A DNA stretch of 64,000 nt from Xenophilus aerolatus. GTDB lineage: Bacteria; Pseudomonadota; Gammaproteobacteria; Burkholderiales; Burkholderiaceae_C. Positions 38,207-48,018 of the stretch are shown here, piece by piece (position 1 is the first letter of the stretch; the number at the start of each line of letters is the position of its first letter). A model generated the notes under the pieces. The model saw nothing but the letters and a program-made list of their open reading frames with translations. It did no database searches and was not told the origin of the DNA. A program made the position numbers and the translations under genes. The DNA lies in the NCBI GenBank assembly GCA_030418545.1, contig QAIB01000008.1, positions 124,001-188,000 on the forward strand. The letters are read 5' to 3'.

Positions 38207-41200
38207 TGGCAGAGCCACAGAACAAGAACAACAAAGGCAGAAGCAAGAAGACGATCCAGAAGGCATGGGAGGCATACCACCTTAACCCGCTGAAGGGTGA
38301 GAAGAAGGGCGGCGGTGGTGGTTCAGCGCCAGAGTTGCCAAATACCCTCGCGTCCCGAGCAATCGTCAAGATCGGTGTGCTTGCATCCGAAGGGCCAGTG
38401 CAAGGTCCAATGGGTGGCGCTCAGGGCATCTACATCAACGAGACGCCGCTCCAAAACTCTGATGGTACGTACAACTATAAGAACATCAAGTACGACTGGC
38501 GAGTGGGTACCCCAGGTCAAAGTCTCATCACGGGCTTCGGTGAAGCGCCATCCATTGTGGACGTTGGCGCAGTGTTGACCACCACATCTGATGTGATCCG
38601 CGAGACCACAGAAGACGATGCAAGCTCCGTCAAGATCATCATCAACCTGCCAACCGGACTTGTCTTCTCCTGGCAAGGCCAGTTGTTCCCAACATGGGTG
38701 GACCTGAAGATCTACCGTCGTCTGTCGGGCACGACGGCTTGGGAGTTCGTCACTGACGTGCAGATTTCGGGAAAGACCGACTCCATCACGCAGAAGCAGG
38801 TCCGCATTACACGACCTGATGGCGTTGGGAAGTGGCAGTACCGCGTGCAGCGCGTTACCGCAGACAGCAATGTCAGCACGCTCCGCAACGACACGACTAT
38901 TGCTCAGCACGTCGAGTACACCCCGATCCAGGCTGACAACAACTACCCCGACGTTGCATGGTTTGCTGTGGGTGTTGATGCTGAGGCCGTCAACGGTCAA
39001 ATCCCAAAGATCAGCGTCTTGTGGAAGGGCCTCACCGTCAAGGTGCCATCCAACTACAACACTGAAACGAGAGCGTACACGGGCATGTGGAACGGCGCAT
39101 TCAAGAACGAATGGACCGACAACCCAGCCTGGATTCTGTATGACCTCCTGACCAATGAGCGCTACGGCCTCGGCGCGCGTGGACTGTTGGCCGCTGACGT
39201 GAACAAGTGGAGCTTCTACGACGCTGGCGTCTACTGCGATGAGATGGTTCCGGCGAATGAAGCGCACACCGAATTCGAGCCACGCTTCCGCTTTAACTAC
39301 CCGATTGCATCCCGCGATGATGCCTGGAAGGTGCTCAGCTCCATCGCTGCCAACATGCACGCGACGATCTACCAAGACATGCGCGGCCAAATCTCGCTGT
39401 CTCAAGACAGACCTGCCGACCCGAAGATGCTTGTCACCAAGGCAAACGTCATCAGCGGGGAGGGCACTGCTCCTTTCAACTACAAGGGCACTGACCTCGA
39501 AGAGCGCCCAACGTCGATCAAGGTGACGTTCAACGACCGGTTGAACATGAACCTGCCTCGCATCATCACGGTGGAGAGCGAGGAATACATCGACCTGTAC
39601 GGCTACAACGTTTCGGACATCGCTGCCTTCGGTGTGGTGACAGAAGGACAGGCACGCCGCCACGGTCTGTGGACTCTGTACACGGCGCACGAACAGACAG
39701 ACATTGTCAACTTCAGCATGGGCTTGAACGGCGCCGACTTGGAGCCGGGCGACATCGTCAGCATCTGGGATGAGGACTACACGGACAAGGCAGGCGGTGG
39801 TCGAATTGTGAGCTATGCGACCGGCACCGTTACGCTGGATCGTGACGTAGAGATTGGCTTGGGTTCTTCCATCCGTGCCATGCTGGCAGACGGCATTACC
39901 GTCGAGTCGAGAAGCATCACGAATGTCCCTGGCACATACCGCACAGTCACGGTCAGCCCTCCGTTCTCGCAGCCTCTCATCGACCATGCTGACTACATTG
40001 TCGTCAGCTCTGTTGAGCCTCGTCAGTTCCGCGTCACATCGAACATTGGCGATGGCAAGCAGTACAACATCGAGGCGATTGCGCACAACCCGAACAAGTA
40101 TCTGCTGATCGAGCAAGGCATTGACCTGCCTGCACCGGTCTACACGGACAGCGAGCCAAGTGTCTGCTCTGCGCCGCAAGACCTGACAGCCCGTGAATCG
40201 GTCATAAACGACAACGGCGTACTGATCCGTCAGGCGCTGGTGTCATGGGTTCCACCAGCGCGCGGGAAGGCGGTGAGCTACCTGCTTGACTACCGTCGCG
40301 TGGCTGACGTTGGCGGTGTAGATGCCGGTGACTCTTGGGTATCGGTCAGCGTAAAGGGCACCTCGTACTCAATCCCGCAGGTTTCCACGGGTAGATACGA
40401 GATTCAGTGCCGTGCTGTGTCCGTCTTTGGCATGGCTTCAGCAGACTTCGCGACCGCATTCTTGAACATTGACACAAACGGAGGCGAGTCGTCGCCACTG
40501 CTGGCACCTGTTGGCTTGCAGAACGCAATCGATGGGTCCACCACGCAGTTTGTCGGCCGTGACCTTGTCGTGAAGTGGCAAAACCCATCCGACCAGTCCA
40601 CCGCTCTTGCTGCGCTACGTGACTTCCAAGTCACGATCATCGATGCGGACAGCAACGACGTGATGCGCCAAGACTACGTCGCTGGCGTTCCTCCTGGCGG
40701 CTTCCAGCAGTACACCTACACGTTCTCCATGAACACCAACGATGGCGGTCCTATCCGTCGTCTCAAGGTGTCTGTGCGCTGCCGCGACACGTCGAACAAC
40801 CTGAGCGCAGCAGTCGAACGCACGTTCTTGAACCCAGCTCCAGCGTACGTCACTGGCATCGAGGTCACGCCAGCAATGGGCATGGTCTACATCCAGCTCA
40901 ACAGACCAACCGACGCGGACTTTGCGGGCGTGGCGATCTGGAGAGGATCGTCAGCAGGCTTCACGCCATCACCATCGACTCTTGTCTTCCGTGGCGACAG
41001 CATCTTCTTCACTGACAACGCCGTCGAGCCTGGAACTACCTACTACTACAAGGTCGCCGCCTTCGATGACTTCGGCTTCGCTGACGATGCATCAGATTTG
41101 AACCTGTCGGCATCCTTCAGCGCTACGCCTTTGCAGTTCGAGGTCGGTGTTCCAGGCGGCACAACGTTCCCAACGTCGGCGGAAGAGGGCGACACCTTCT

Positions 41201-43032
41201 ACCGTACTGACCTCAAGACGCTCTACATCTACACGTCGGGCGCATGGGTTGCGGCAGGTGTTGCGACAGGGACTGCTCTGCCAAGCACAGCTCAAGAGGG
41301 CGACACGTTCATCCTCACCCCAGACAATGTCATGTATATCCGCAAGAGCGGTGCATGGCAGGCCATTACTCCTGCTGATGGGTCGATCACGACTGGCAAG
41401 CTGGCGGCTGGAGCAGTCACGACGGCCAAGCTTGCAGCGGGCGCAGTCACTGCGAACGAGATAGCTGCATCGACCATTACTGGCGGCAACATTGCCGGTA
41501 ACACGATTGAAGGCACCAACATTGCCGGTAACACCATCACCGGCAACAAGATCGTCGGAAGCACCATTACTGGCGACAAGATTCAGGGTGCGACGATCAC
41601 GGGCGACAAGATCGCCGGCAACACCATCGAGGGCACCAACATCAAAGGCACCACCATCACGGGTGACAAGATTGTTGGTGGGACCATCACAGGCGACAAG
41701 ATCGCTGCGGGCAGCATTGACACCTCTTTGCTGAAGGTGGCGGCAAGCAACAACTCTGTGCCTGACTCGGAAATGGCGTACGGGAACGGTGGCACGCTTA
41801 CTCGCTCGGGCTGGTTGCCAAAGGGCTGGGGAACCTTCCAGACGCACGACGTTGCGCCGGTGTTCGGTATCAACTACCCAGACTTGTCGTGGAATCCATC
41901 GGGCTCAAACTCGATGGCGATCTACCAGCCGAACAACAGCTACAACGGCAACCAAGATTGGTCGGTCTACCAGCAAATCTACTCGCCGCCGATTGCCGTG
42001 GTGGCAGGCAGACGCTACGAGTTCTCCGTGTACACGGGTGCTCACCGCGCGATGAACGGGTGCCATATCGAGTTCTACAACGCGTCGGACGCTGGTTTGG
42101 GATCGATCAACGGCACGGTCAACAACGTAGAAGCGGCGGGCGGCAAGGCACTGTCCGGCTACAAGCGCATCGGCGGGTTTGCGTACGCGCCGTCCGGCAC
42201 AGCCTACGCCAGACTTTGCGTGAAGAAGGCTCCGACGATCACTGGCAACAGCAACTCCTACGCGTTCTTCACCAAGCCATATCTTGGTGAGGCATACGCA
42301 AATCAGACTGAGTTCACGCCATACACGCCAAACGGGGGTGGCACGCTCATCGACGCAAATGGGATCACCACTAACAGCCTGTCAGCTTTGAGTGCCAACG
42401 CCGGCACTCTTTCTGCCGGTCAAATCACCATCAACAGCAACAACGCTGGCGATTGGGGTTACATCCGCACTCCGGGCAAATGGCTGGACGGCAACTGGGG
42501 CTGGATCATGGCGCAGCACCCGAACGGAAGCATGTTCTTCGATTTGACTATGAGCAACTTCCGCCTTTGGGCTCACCACAACGCCGGCGTGTCCGCGTCT
42601 TGGGGACTCGATGCACCGGGCATCTCTATGGGACCGGGCGGGCTGACGGTGTCGCAGGCAAACGTCATCAACACACTGCAAATCGCTGGCAACGCCGTCA
42701 CGATCCCTGCTGCAGCGACCATGAGCACCGGGCCGGTTTACAACAGCTCTGCGTGGGCGTCGAATCCGCGCGCAGTGTTCTACAACTACGATGGCCAGGG
42801 CTCGCCAATTTTGATCTGGTGCTTGTTCCGAACTTCGAACAATGATCACATTGATGTCTACGTCTACCGCGGTGGATCGCTGTTGGCTTCAGGTGCTGCC
42901 GGTGCAGCAACGTGCTTTGCGATCCAACCACCGGCAGGCGGTGGTGACATCTTCGTGACGACAGGAAGTAGTTCGGGTGGCGCAATCAGCTTGCTCAGTG
43001 GAAGCGTCATCCTCATGACGGTAAAGAGGTAA
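38206..43032 (+). CDS. Host-specificity/central tail fibre protein J-like
   Basis: 1608 residues from ATG 38206 (GGAG upstream; an earlier in-frame ATG is inside gene I). The N-terminal 'LPNTLASRAIVKIGVLASEG' to NYKNIKYDWRVGTPGQ is the conserved lambda gpJ hub. Fibronectin-III-like domains follow (about 650-950). At about residues 1065-1180 there is a low-complexity run of TGDKI-G-TI and 'AGNTIEGTNI' pentapeptide-like units, probably a fibrous stalk. The last 400 residues, rich in Gly, Asn and Trp, form the probable receptor-binding end. Confidence 0.92.
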   Translation: MAEPQNKNNKGRSKKTIQKAWEAYHLNPLKGEKKGGGGGSAPELPNTLASRAIVKIGVLASEGPVQGPMGGAQGIYINETPLQNSDGTYNYKNIKYDWRVGTPGQSLITGFGEAPSIVDVGAVLTTTSDVIRETTEDDASSVKIIINLPTGLVFSWQGQLFPTWVDLKIYRRLSGTTAWEFVTDVQISGKTDSITQKQVRITRPDGVGKWQYRVQRVTADSNVSTLRNDTTIAQHVEYTPIQADNNYPDVAWFAVGVDAEAVNGQIPKISVLWKGLTVKVPSNYNTETRAYTGMWNGAFKNEWTDNPAWILYDLLTNERYGLGARGLLAADVNKWSFYDAGVYCDEMVPANEAHTEFEPRFRFNYPIASRDDAWKVLSSIAANMHATIYQDMRGQISLSQDRPADPKMLVTKANVISGEGTAPFNYKGTDLEERPTSIKVTFNDRLNMNLPRIITVESEEYIDLYGYNVSDIAAFGVVTEGQARRHGLWTLYTAHEQTDIVNFSMGLNGADLEPGDIVSIWDEDYTDKAGGGRIVSYATGTVTLDRDVEIGLGSSIRAMLADGITVESRSITNVPGTYRTVTVSPPFSQPLIDHADYIVVSSVEPRQFRVTSNIGDGKQYNIEAIAHNPNKYLLIEQGIDLPAPVYTDSEPSVCSAPQDLTARESVINDNGVLIRQALVSWVPPARGKAVSYLLDYRRVADVGGVDAGDSWVSVSVKGTSYSIPQVSTGRYEIQCRAVSVFGMASADFATAFLNIDTNGGESSPLLAPVGLQNAIDGSTTQFVGRDLVVKWQNPSDQSTALAALRDFQVTIIDADSNDVMRQDYVAGVPPGGFQQYTYTFSMNTNDGGPIRRLKVSVRCRDTSNNLSAAVERTFLNPAPAYVTGIEVTPAMGMVYIQLNRPTDADFAGVAIWRGSSAGFTPSPSTLVFRGDSIFFTDNAVEPGTTYYYKVAAFDDFGFADDASDLNLSASFSATPLQFEVGVPGGTTFPTSAEEGDTFYRTDLKTLYIYTSGAWVAAGVATGTALPSTAQEGDTFILTPDNVMYIRKSGAWQAITPADGSITTGKLAAGAVTTAKLAAGAVTANEIAASTITGGNIAGNTIEGTNIAGNTITGNKIVGSTITGDKIQGATITGDKIAGNTIEGTNIKGTTITGDKIVGGTITGDKIAAGSIDTSLLKVAASNNSVPDSEMAYGNGGTLTRSGWLPKGWGTFQTHDVAPVFGINYPDLSWNPSGSNSMAIYQPNNSYNGNQDWSVYQQIYSPPIAVVAGRRYEFSVYTGAHRAMNGCHIEFYNASDAGLGSINGTVNNVEAAGGKALSGYKRIGGFAYAPSGTAYARLCVKKAPTITGNSNSYAFFTKPYLGEAYANQTEFTPYTPNGGGTLIDANGITTNSLSALSANAGTLSAGQITINSNNAGDWGYIRTPGKWLDGNWGWIMAQHPNGSMFFDLTMSNFRLWAHHNAGVSASWGLDAPGISMGPGGLTVSQANVINTLQIAGNAVTIPAAATMSTGPVYNSSAWASNPRAVFYNYDGQGSPILIWCLFRTSNNDHIDVYVYRGGSLLASGAAGAATCFAIQPPAGGGDIFVTTGSSSGGAISLLSGSVILMTVKR

Positions 43033-43035
43033 ATA
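43030..43035 (+). promoter_or_regulatory. TAAATA element at the end of gene J
   Basis: GTAAATAG overlaps the J stop codon and lies only 10 bases before ATG 43040. AAAGAG and CTCTTT flank it as an inverted repeat. Confidence 0.45.
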
Positions 43036-43039
43036 GCCG

Positions 43040-43627
43040 ATGCTACAAATCTCTTTCTACGAGCCAAACGGCAAGATCAGGTTCTACACGACGGTTCCAG
43101 ACTTGGAGACGGCAGACTACGCTTCGGGCAAGGAAGGTCTGCCATACGTGGTTGGCACGCCGCTAGGAGAGGGTGCTTACGTGCTCGACGGAGTGATTTT
43201 TGCCCTGCCACCACAGCCGACTGCCGCACATGTTTTCGACTACAGCACCAAGGAATGGGTAGACCCACGGACCCTGGACGACTTGAAGTCGGCGCAGATT
43301 GCGTTGGTAGATCGTGGCTTCGAGGCGGCTTCGGCTGCACTTGTTGAGGGCTATCCACCAGCCGAACGGCTGACATGGCCTACGCAGCAGGCTGAAGCAC
43401 TGGCGTGGCAGGCGAACAGCACTGCTCCGACACCATTCCTTGACGGCATTGCAGCATCGCGGGGAATCACACCGGAAGACATGCGGCAGAAAACCTTGGA
43501 GAACGTCCTGCTCTTCATGGGTGCATCGCAGCAGTTGGTCGGCCAGCGGCAGAAGCTGAAAGACCAGATCACGGCGGCAACTACCGTAGAGGAAGTCCAA
43601 GCCATCGTATGGGCCCTACCTGGATAA
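43040..43627 (+). CDS. Tail fibre-associated protein, DUF4376-like (putative)
   Basis: A 195-residue protein. The N-terminal part is strand-rich ('LQISFYEPNGKIRFYTTVPD', 'YVLDGVIFALPPQPTAAHVF'); the middle and end are helical: LDDLKSAQIALVDRGFEAAS, 'RLTWPTQQAEALAWQANSTA', PFLDGIAASRGITPEDM. That helical pattern is the DUF4376 look found in tail fibre or fibre-assembly proteins. It lies just after J. Confidence 0.68.
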   Translation: MLQISFYEPNGKIRFYTTVPDLETADYASGKEGLPYVVGTPLGEGAYVLDGVIFALPPQPTAAHVFDYSTKEWVDPRTLDDLKSAQIALVDRGFEAASAALVEGYPPAERLTWPTQQAEALAWQANSTAPTPFLDGIAASRGITPEDMRQKTLENVLLFMGASQQLVGQRQKLKDQITAATTVEEVQAIVWALPG

Positions 43628-43643
43628 ATAGCTTCACGCTATT
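43625..43643 (+). promoter_or_regulatory. TAAATA element with overlapping hairpin
   Basis: TAAATA 43625-43630 overlaps the previous stop; AATAGC pairs with GCTATT across TTCAC. CAGGAGG and ATG 43656 follow. Confidence 0.58.
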
Positions 43644-43655
43644 ACAGGAGGCTCG

Positions 43656-44042
43656 ATGCCACATACAACTTATACGCTCAACAAGGTTGCAGAAGCCGTT
43701 GTTGGCAAGACCACTTTCACTGCGCCGACCGTTTACATTGGTCTGTCTACTACTACCCCAGTCGCTGCCGGTACTGGTGCAACCGAGCCTTCTGGCAACG
43801 GATATGCACGGGTTTCTGGTACGACGTGGGCAACAGCGTCCGGTGGAGCTACCTCAAACTCGGCAGCAATTTCGTTTGCGAAGGCAACTGGGTCTTGGGG
43901 CACTGTGACGTACGTGGTTGCTTACGACGCATCCACTGCTGGCAACATGCTTTGGTTTGCTCCGCTTGGCGCATCGAAGTCGATTGCCGCTGACGACACA
44001 CCATCCTTCGCGACTGGTTCTATCACCGTCACCCAAAGCTAA
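43656..44042 (+). CDS. Phage tail fibre/virion surface protein (128 aa)
   Basis: It begins 'PHTTYTLNKVAEAVVGKTTF', then 'TVYIGLSTTTPVAAGTGATE', 'GYARVSGTTWATASGG' and ends GSITVTQS. This 'vyigLstt.p...G....e....GYarv..' layout is a common small virion or fibre protein family in siphoviruses. All-beta, Thr/Ala/Gly-rich. Function within the fibre is not known. Confidence 0.75.
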   Translation: MPHTTYTLNKVAEAVVGKTTFTAPTVYIGLSTTTPVAAGTGATEPSGNGYARVSGTTWATASGGATSNSAAISFAKATGSWGTVTYVVAYDASTAGNMLWFAPLGASKSIAADDTPSFATGSITVTQS

Positions 44043-44061
44043 TCCGCTGTTGGGGTAGTGG

Positions 44062-44367
44062 ATGGCTGATACCGGATGGCTGTCACCCGGTACCTGTTCC
44101 GATACAGGTACTACATGGGCGAATTCAAACAATGCGTCTGCGCTTGACGGCAGCGATTCGTCCACCTCAAGCAACATCCCGATCTCGACCCGCTTTCAGG
44201 TGTGGCAAGAGGGCTTCGGACAAACGGACGACTTCCTCGTTGAGGATGGTCAGTTCGATGTCGTGCTGTGCGCGGTAGGTAGCTTCACGTTTCTGCTCAG
44301 CGCAGATGGATACGACGACCTTGAGGTGGTCATTGAGGCCGTAGAGCCAGAAGAGGGAGAAGAATAA
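44062..44367 (+). CDS. Hypothetical virion protein (101 aa)
   Basis: It begins 'ADTGWLSPGTCSDTGTTWAN' and ends with an acidic tail (VEPEEGEE). The first half is Ser/Thr/Asn-rich and the second beta-like (FLLSADGYDDLEVVIEAVEP). It shares an ATG/stop overlap with the next gene. Probably a decoration or fibre component by position. Confidence 0.62.
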   Translation: MADTGWLSPGTCSDTGTTWANSNNASALDGSDSSTSSNIPISTRFQVWQEGFGQTDDFLVEDGQFDVVLCAVGSFTFLLSADGYDDLEVVIEAVEPEEGEE

Positions 44368-44840
44368 TGGCGATCACAGTCACTAATGTCCAGGCAATTT
44401 ACCCGTCGGGTACGACCGTTTCAAATGGCGCTTCGTACCCAACCATTGGAAGCAGTTTTAATATAGTCAGTGGAACATATTATGTCGCAACGATATATGG
44501 CGCGAATATGCCTACTAGTCTTGGCAGTCCACCGTGGTATGCCGGCTCCTCGAAGACTGTGCTGCCGTTGAACTTAATAGATTCGATTCCCGGAAAGATG
44601 TATGTCTACGGCGGATTTGCCACCTCCACCACCTCCAACGTCTACATTACCATGCAAGGAACCCAAGACACGGGTTCAGCAGTCACTTACTGGTGCAACA
44701 CTGATGCCATCACTGGACTTTCGTCGTCGGGGACGATTGTTCAGTCCGCGAAAACTACTACAGCGGGCACGAATCCGGGGGTAACGCTCAGCAGCACCAC
44801 CCCAGGCAGCGTTGTTTACATGGTAGGTGGATCGACGTAA
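44367..44840 (+). CDS. Hypothetical fibre protein (157 aa)
   Basis: It begins MAITVTNVQAIYPSGTTVSN and is Ser/Thr/Gly/Tyr-rich throughout (STTSNVYITMQGTQDTGSAV; TLSSTTPGSVVYMVGGST at the end). All-beta by composition, no signal peptide. It is directly followed by the 933-residue repeat protein with no spacing (stop TAA, then ATG), so they may be subunits or separated modules of one fibre. Confidence 0.62.
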   Translation: MAITVTNVQAIYPSGTTVSNGASYPTIGSSFNIVSGTYYVATIYGANMPTSLGSPPWYAGSSKTVLPLNLIDSIPGKMYVYGGFATSTTSNVYITMQGTQDTGSAVTYWCNTDAITGLSSSGTIVQSAKTTTAGTNPGVTLSSTTPGSVVYMVGGST

Positions 44841-47642
44841 ATGACCACCATTACGCTAGAGAGCGGATGGACCAGCTTAAAGAACGCCACACTGTCCGGC
44901 TCACCACCACTCAGTCAAGTCGTAGTTGCTTACAACACGGCAGGTGATACGACGCCATCGTTCACGACAAGTGGTGGAACAGCGAACGCGCTAATTGCTC
45001 TTGAGATCAGAGTCGCGCCAACAGCGGTGTTCGAAAGCGGGTGGACGTCCGTCTCTGATACAAAGACCAGCTTAATGTATGGCGCTGGCCTTTATCAGCA
45101 AGTAATTTCGGGGTACACCACTGCTGGCGACAACACTCCGTCAGCAAATCTGTACGGCGCAGATGTCGGGCTTCTTGCTATTGAACTTGCTGACCCCTCA
45201 TCTAGTGGTCCGCTCAACCCATCCTCTTCAGTGTCTTCGGGCGGCACCGTGTCGTGGGCGACGCCAAGCGACGCAAACGAGAGCGACAACGTCTACACCA
45301 CGCACACGGTCAGCACTACTGCGGCCAACATGCCGTATCTCAACACGTCGGGATACGGCTTCAACATCCCATCGAATGCCACCATCAAGGGCATCACGGT
45401 TGTTGTCGAGAAGAAGTACACCGGTGGCTCGACAGGCAACGTAAGAGACAACACCGTCCAGCTCATGAAGGCTGGCTCCCGTGTCGGGAGCAATCTCGCT
45501 GTCACTGGCACGAACTGGAGTTCCACCGACACGAACGTCACGTACGGCGGCAACACGAACCTCTGGGGCACTACGTGGACTCCAGCGGAAATTAATGACT
45601 CCGCCTTCGGTGTCAGCGTCCGAGCAGTAGGTAACGGTACTGGTGCCAACCGTGTTGCCAACATCGACAACGTCCGTATCACCGTCAGCTACATCGCTCC
45701 CCTGCCAACAGGCACCGCGCCAACCATCGTTCAGCAGGCCATCAATACCAGTGGCACGACGACTCTGCCTAGTGCCACAACGGCAGGCAACACGCTGCTT
45801 GTCATCGCGACGTACGACCCAAGCGGTGGAACCAGCTCCATCACGGACAGCAAGGGCAACACAGTCCCTGCGCAGTTCCTCGACTACGGCACGGGCATCA
45901 CAAAGTACCGTGCATGGCTGATCCCCATCACGACCGCTGGTGCATCGCATTCCATCACCGGCTCTTTCGGCACGTACACGGCGTACTCAACGATATCCGT
46001 CTACGAGCTGTCTGGCGCAGTCACGGTAGACACACCTGTCACTGCCTCTGCGTACGACACGACCTCGCCGTATGAGGTCACGTCTGGCTACCCATCGCAG
46101 ACGAACAACCTTCTGTTCGCAATCATCGCATCAGAGGGCAGCGACAACGTCACGTTCAGCGCATCGGGTTGGACAAAGCAGAACGAGTTCGCGGATTTCA
46201 CTGCATATTGGGGTCAATCCAACTTCACTAAGGTAGGTGGCTCTGGACAGGAGTTGTTCAGCGCAACCATGTCAGCTAACTCGCCAGATATCGTTTCAGT
46301 CTTTGGACTGAAGCAGGGTACTGGCTCTAACCCGGTGGATTTGGGCACGGCGTCAGTTACGTCAACAGGCGCGATCAGTTCACCTTCGTTGCAGGTCCAA
46401 CGCGGGCTGTCTGCTTCTCTGACGGGCACGTCAAACATCAACGGTACGTTGGCCGCCACAAGGGGTCTGTCGGCTGCTTTGACTGGCAGCACGACAATCA
46501 CTGCATCCCTTGGTAGGCTTGTCTCGCTGAGCGCTGCGGTAACGGGTTCATCGACTATTGAAGCCTCGTTGAGCGCTGTCAAGGAGCTGTCCGCAGCGGT
46601 TGTTGGCACCTCAACAATCAGCTCGCCAACGCTCGACACGTACAAACAACTCAGTGCTGATCCGATTCAGTCAACCGGGACGATCACTGCGTCTCTGTCC
46701 GTCGCAAAGGAGCTGAGCGCGTCCTTAACTGGATCAACCGCGATCACTGCAAAGCTAGATGCGCAGAAGTTGCTGAGTGCCGAAGTGCAGAGCACGGGAA
46801 GCATCACCGCAACCTTGAGCGCTGACAAGCAGCTTAGCGCGCAACCGATCATTGGCACGACCACCATCACTGCCACCTTGGGCAACTTGGTCAGCCTCGA
46901 AGCCCAACCTATCGTATCCACGGGTACGGTTGAAGCTGGCGCAATTGAGTTGCTGAAGACGCTTGAGGCCGATTCGATTGTCGGCACGACCACGATCCAG
47001 GCGGGAACGTTGCTTGTCGAGCGTGGGCTGTCTGCGGCGGTGGCTGGCACAACCAACATCAGTGCAGCGCTTTCGGTGCAGAAGGGCCTTGCCGCATCGT
47101 TGACTTCTACCGGCACCATCACTGCCGCGTTGAGCATCAAGAAGGAGCTTGCGGCGCAGCCTATTACTTCAACAGGTCAGATCTCGGCATCGCTAAGTGT
47201 CGCGAAGGAGCTGTCGGCTGAGGTCATTGGTACTTCTGTCATCGACGCAAGCGGGCTGCAAGTTGTTCGTGGCCTTGCTGCATCGGTCTCCGGATCAACC
47301 GGCATCGTTGCGGGTCTGTCAGTGCTTCGCGAGCTGAATGCTGCGCTCACTGGAGCAACAGACATCGTTGCCGCCGTTGAGGTAGAGAGAGGTCTTGCGG
47401 CTGTAGTAGAGGGCAACTCCGACATCACTGCTCTGTTGGCGCTGGAAGTTGGCCTTGCAGCTCAGCTTACTGGCGCAACGACGATTACCGCAGCACTGTC
47501 CTTGGTCGCAAGCTTCCGCGACAAGCCAGTCATCGAAGTGCAGGTGCTTGCGCCTGAACAGATCGATGTACAGGTGCTGCCAAATGGCTTGATCACTGCA
47601 CAGGTCATAGACAAGCCAGCACTAAATATTTCCATTCAATAG
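44841..47642 (+). CDS. Large repeat-containing tail fibre protein (933 aa)
   Basis: The N-terminal half contains two related 'ESGWTS' blocks, then segments such as TYGGNTNLWGTTWTPAEI and a jelly-roll-like domain around 'LVIATYDPSGGTSSITDSKG'. Residues 501-891 are 19 back-to-back units of 20-22 residues with pattern L-x-A-x-L/V-x-G-x-T-x-I-x-A-x-L, followed by a 42-residue strand-rich end ('VIEVQVLAPEQIDVQVLPNG'). This suggests a long fibrous shaft. Domain function (receptor binding) is inferred from place and shape. Confidence 0.75.
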   Translation: MTTITLESGWTSLKNATLSGSPPLSQVVVAYNTAGDTTPSFTTSGGTANALIALEIRVAPTAVFESGWTSVSDTKTSLMYGAGLYQQVISGYTTAGDNTPSANLYGADVGLLAIELADPSSSGPLNPSSSVSSGGTVSWATPSDANESDNVYTTHTVSTTAANMPYLNTSGYGFNIPSNATIKGITVVVEKKYTGGSTGNVRDNTVQLMKAGSRVGSNLAVTGTNWSSTDTNVTYGGNTNLWGTTWTPAEINDSAFGVSVRAVGNGTGANRVANIDNVRITVSYIAPLPTGTAPTIVQQAINTSGTTTLPSATTAGNTLLVIATYDPSGGTSSITDSKGNTVPAQFLDYGTGITKYRAWLIPITTAGASHSITGSFGTYTAYSTISVYELSGAVTVDTPVTASAYDTTSPYEVTSGYPSQTNNLLFAIIASEGSDNVTFSASGWTKQNEFADFTAYWGQSNFTKVGGSGQELFSATMSANSPDIVSVFGLKQGTGSNPVDLGTASVTSTGAISSPSLQVQRGLSASLTGTSNINGTLAATRGLSAALTGSTTITASLGRLVSLSAAVTGSSTIEASLSAVKELSAAVVGTSTISSPTLDTYKQLSADPIQSTGTITASLSVAKELSASLTGSTAITAKLDAQKLLSAEVQSTGSITATLSADKQLSAQPIIGTTTITATLGNLVSLEAQPIVSTGTVEAGAIELLKTLEADSIVGTTTIQAGTLLVERGLSAAVAGTTNISAALSVQKGLAASLTSTGTITAALSIKKELAAQPITSTGQISASLSVAKELSAEVIGTSVIDASGLQVVRGLAASVSGSTGIVAGLSVLRELNAALTGATDIVAAVEVERGLAAVVEGNSDITALLALEVGLAAQLTGATTITAALSLVASFRDKPVIEVQVLAPEQIDVQVLPNGLITAQVIDKPALNISIQ
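46341..47513 (+). repeat. 19 tandem 20-22-residue repeats within the fibre gene
   Basis: Typical units read LSAALTGSTTITASLGRLVS and LSAAVAGTTNISAALSVQKG. DNA identity between units is modest, so the array is old enough to have diverged but keeps the amino-acid period. Confidence 0.85.
47633..47638 (+). promoter_or_regulatory. TAAATA element before the 47650 gene
   Basis: CTAAATAT at 47632-47639 near the end of the fibre gene; then TTTCC and GGAAA pair around ATTCAATA, just before ATG 47650. Confidence 0.5.
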
Positions 47643-47649
47643 GAAACGT

Positions 47650-48018
47650 ATGGCACAAGAAGTCGCACTCACAATTGATCAAGGCAGCCAATACGTGCAG
47701 CCATTCAAGTTCTTCGCTGATGAAGGCAACACTGACATTTTGGATTTGAGCGGCGCGAGCGCTGCCATGCAGTTCAAGCGCGATGACTATGATGGCGCGG
47801 TAGTGTTGGCGCTGACCTCTGCATCGGGGCTTGTCATTGACGCCGCTCAGGGCACGATCACGGCCACCATCACGGCGGCGCAGACAGCAGCAATCAAGGT
47901 GATGAAGGGTGACGACTCAGTCACCGGCCGCTACGACCTTGAGATTGAGGTTGGTGGCGTCAAGAAGCGTGTCTTGCAAGGCGACTTCACCATCACCCGC
48001 GAAGTCACGACTATTTGA
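47650..48018 (+). CDS. Small virion/baseplate-type beta protein (122 aa)
   Basis: 'AQEVALTIDQGSQYVQPFKF', 'LDLSGASAAMQFKRDDYDGA', GTITATITAAQTAAIKVMKG, and 'YDLEIEVGGVKKRVLQGDFT'. This 'i.qGs.y...f.....dlsg..a..q.r' layout is that of small beta-sandwich proteins found with BppU-like or fibre genes in many phages. It is the last structural gene. Its end overlaps the H-NS-like gene on the other strand by 8 bp. Confidence 0.7.
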   Translation: MAQEVALTIDQGSQYVQPFKFFADEGNTDILDLSGASAAMQFKRDDYDGAVVLALTSASGLVIDAAQGTITATITAAQTAAIKVMKGDDSVTGRYDLEIEVGGVKKRVLQGDFTITREVTTI

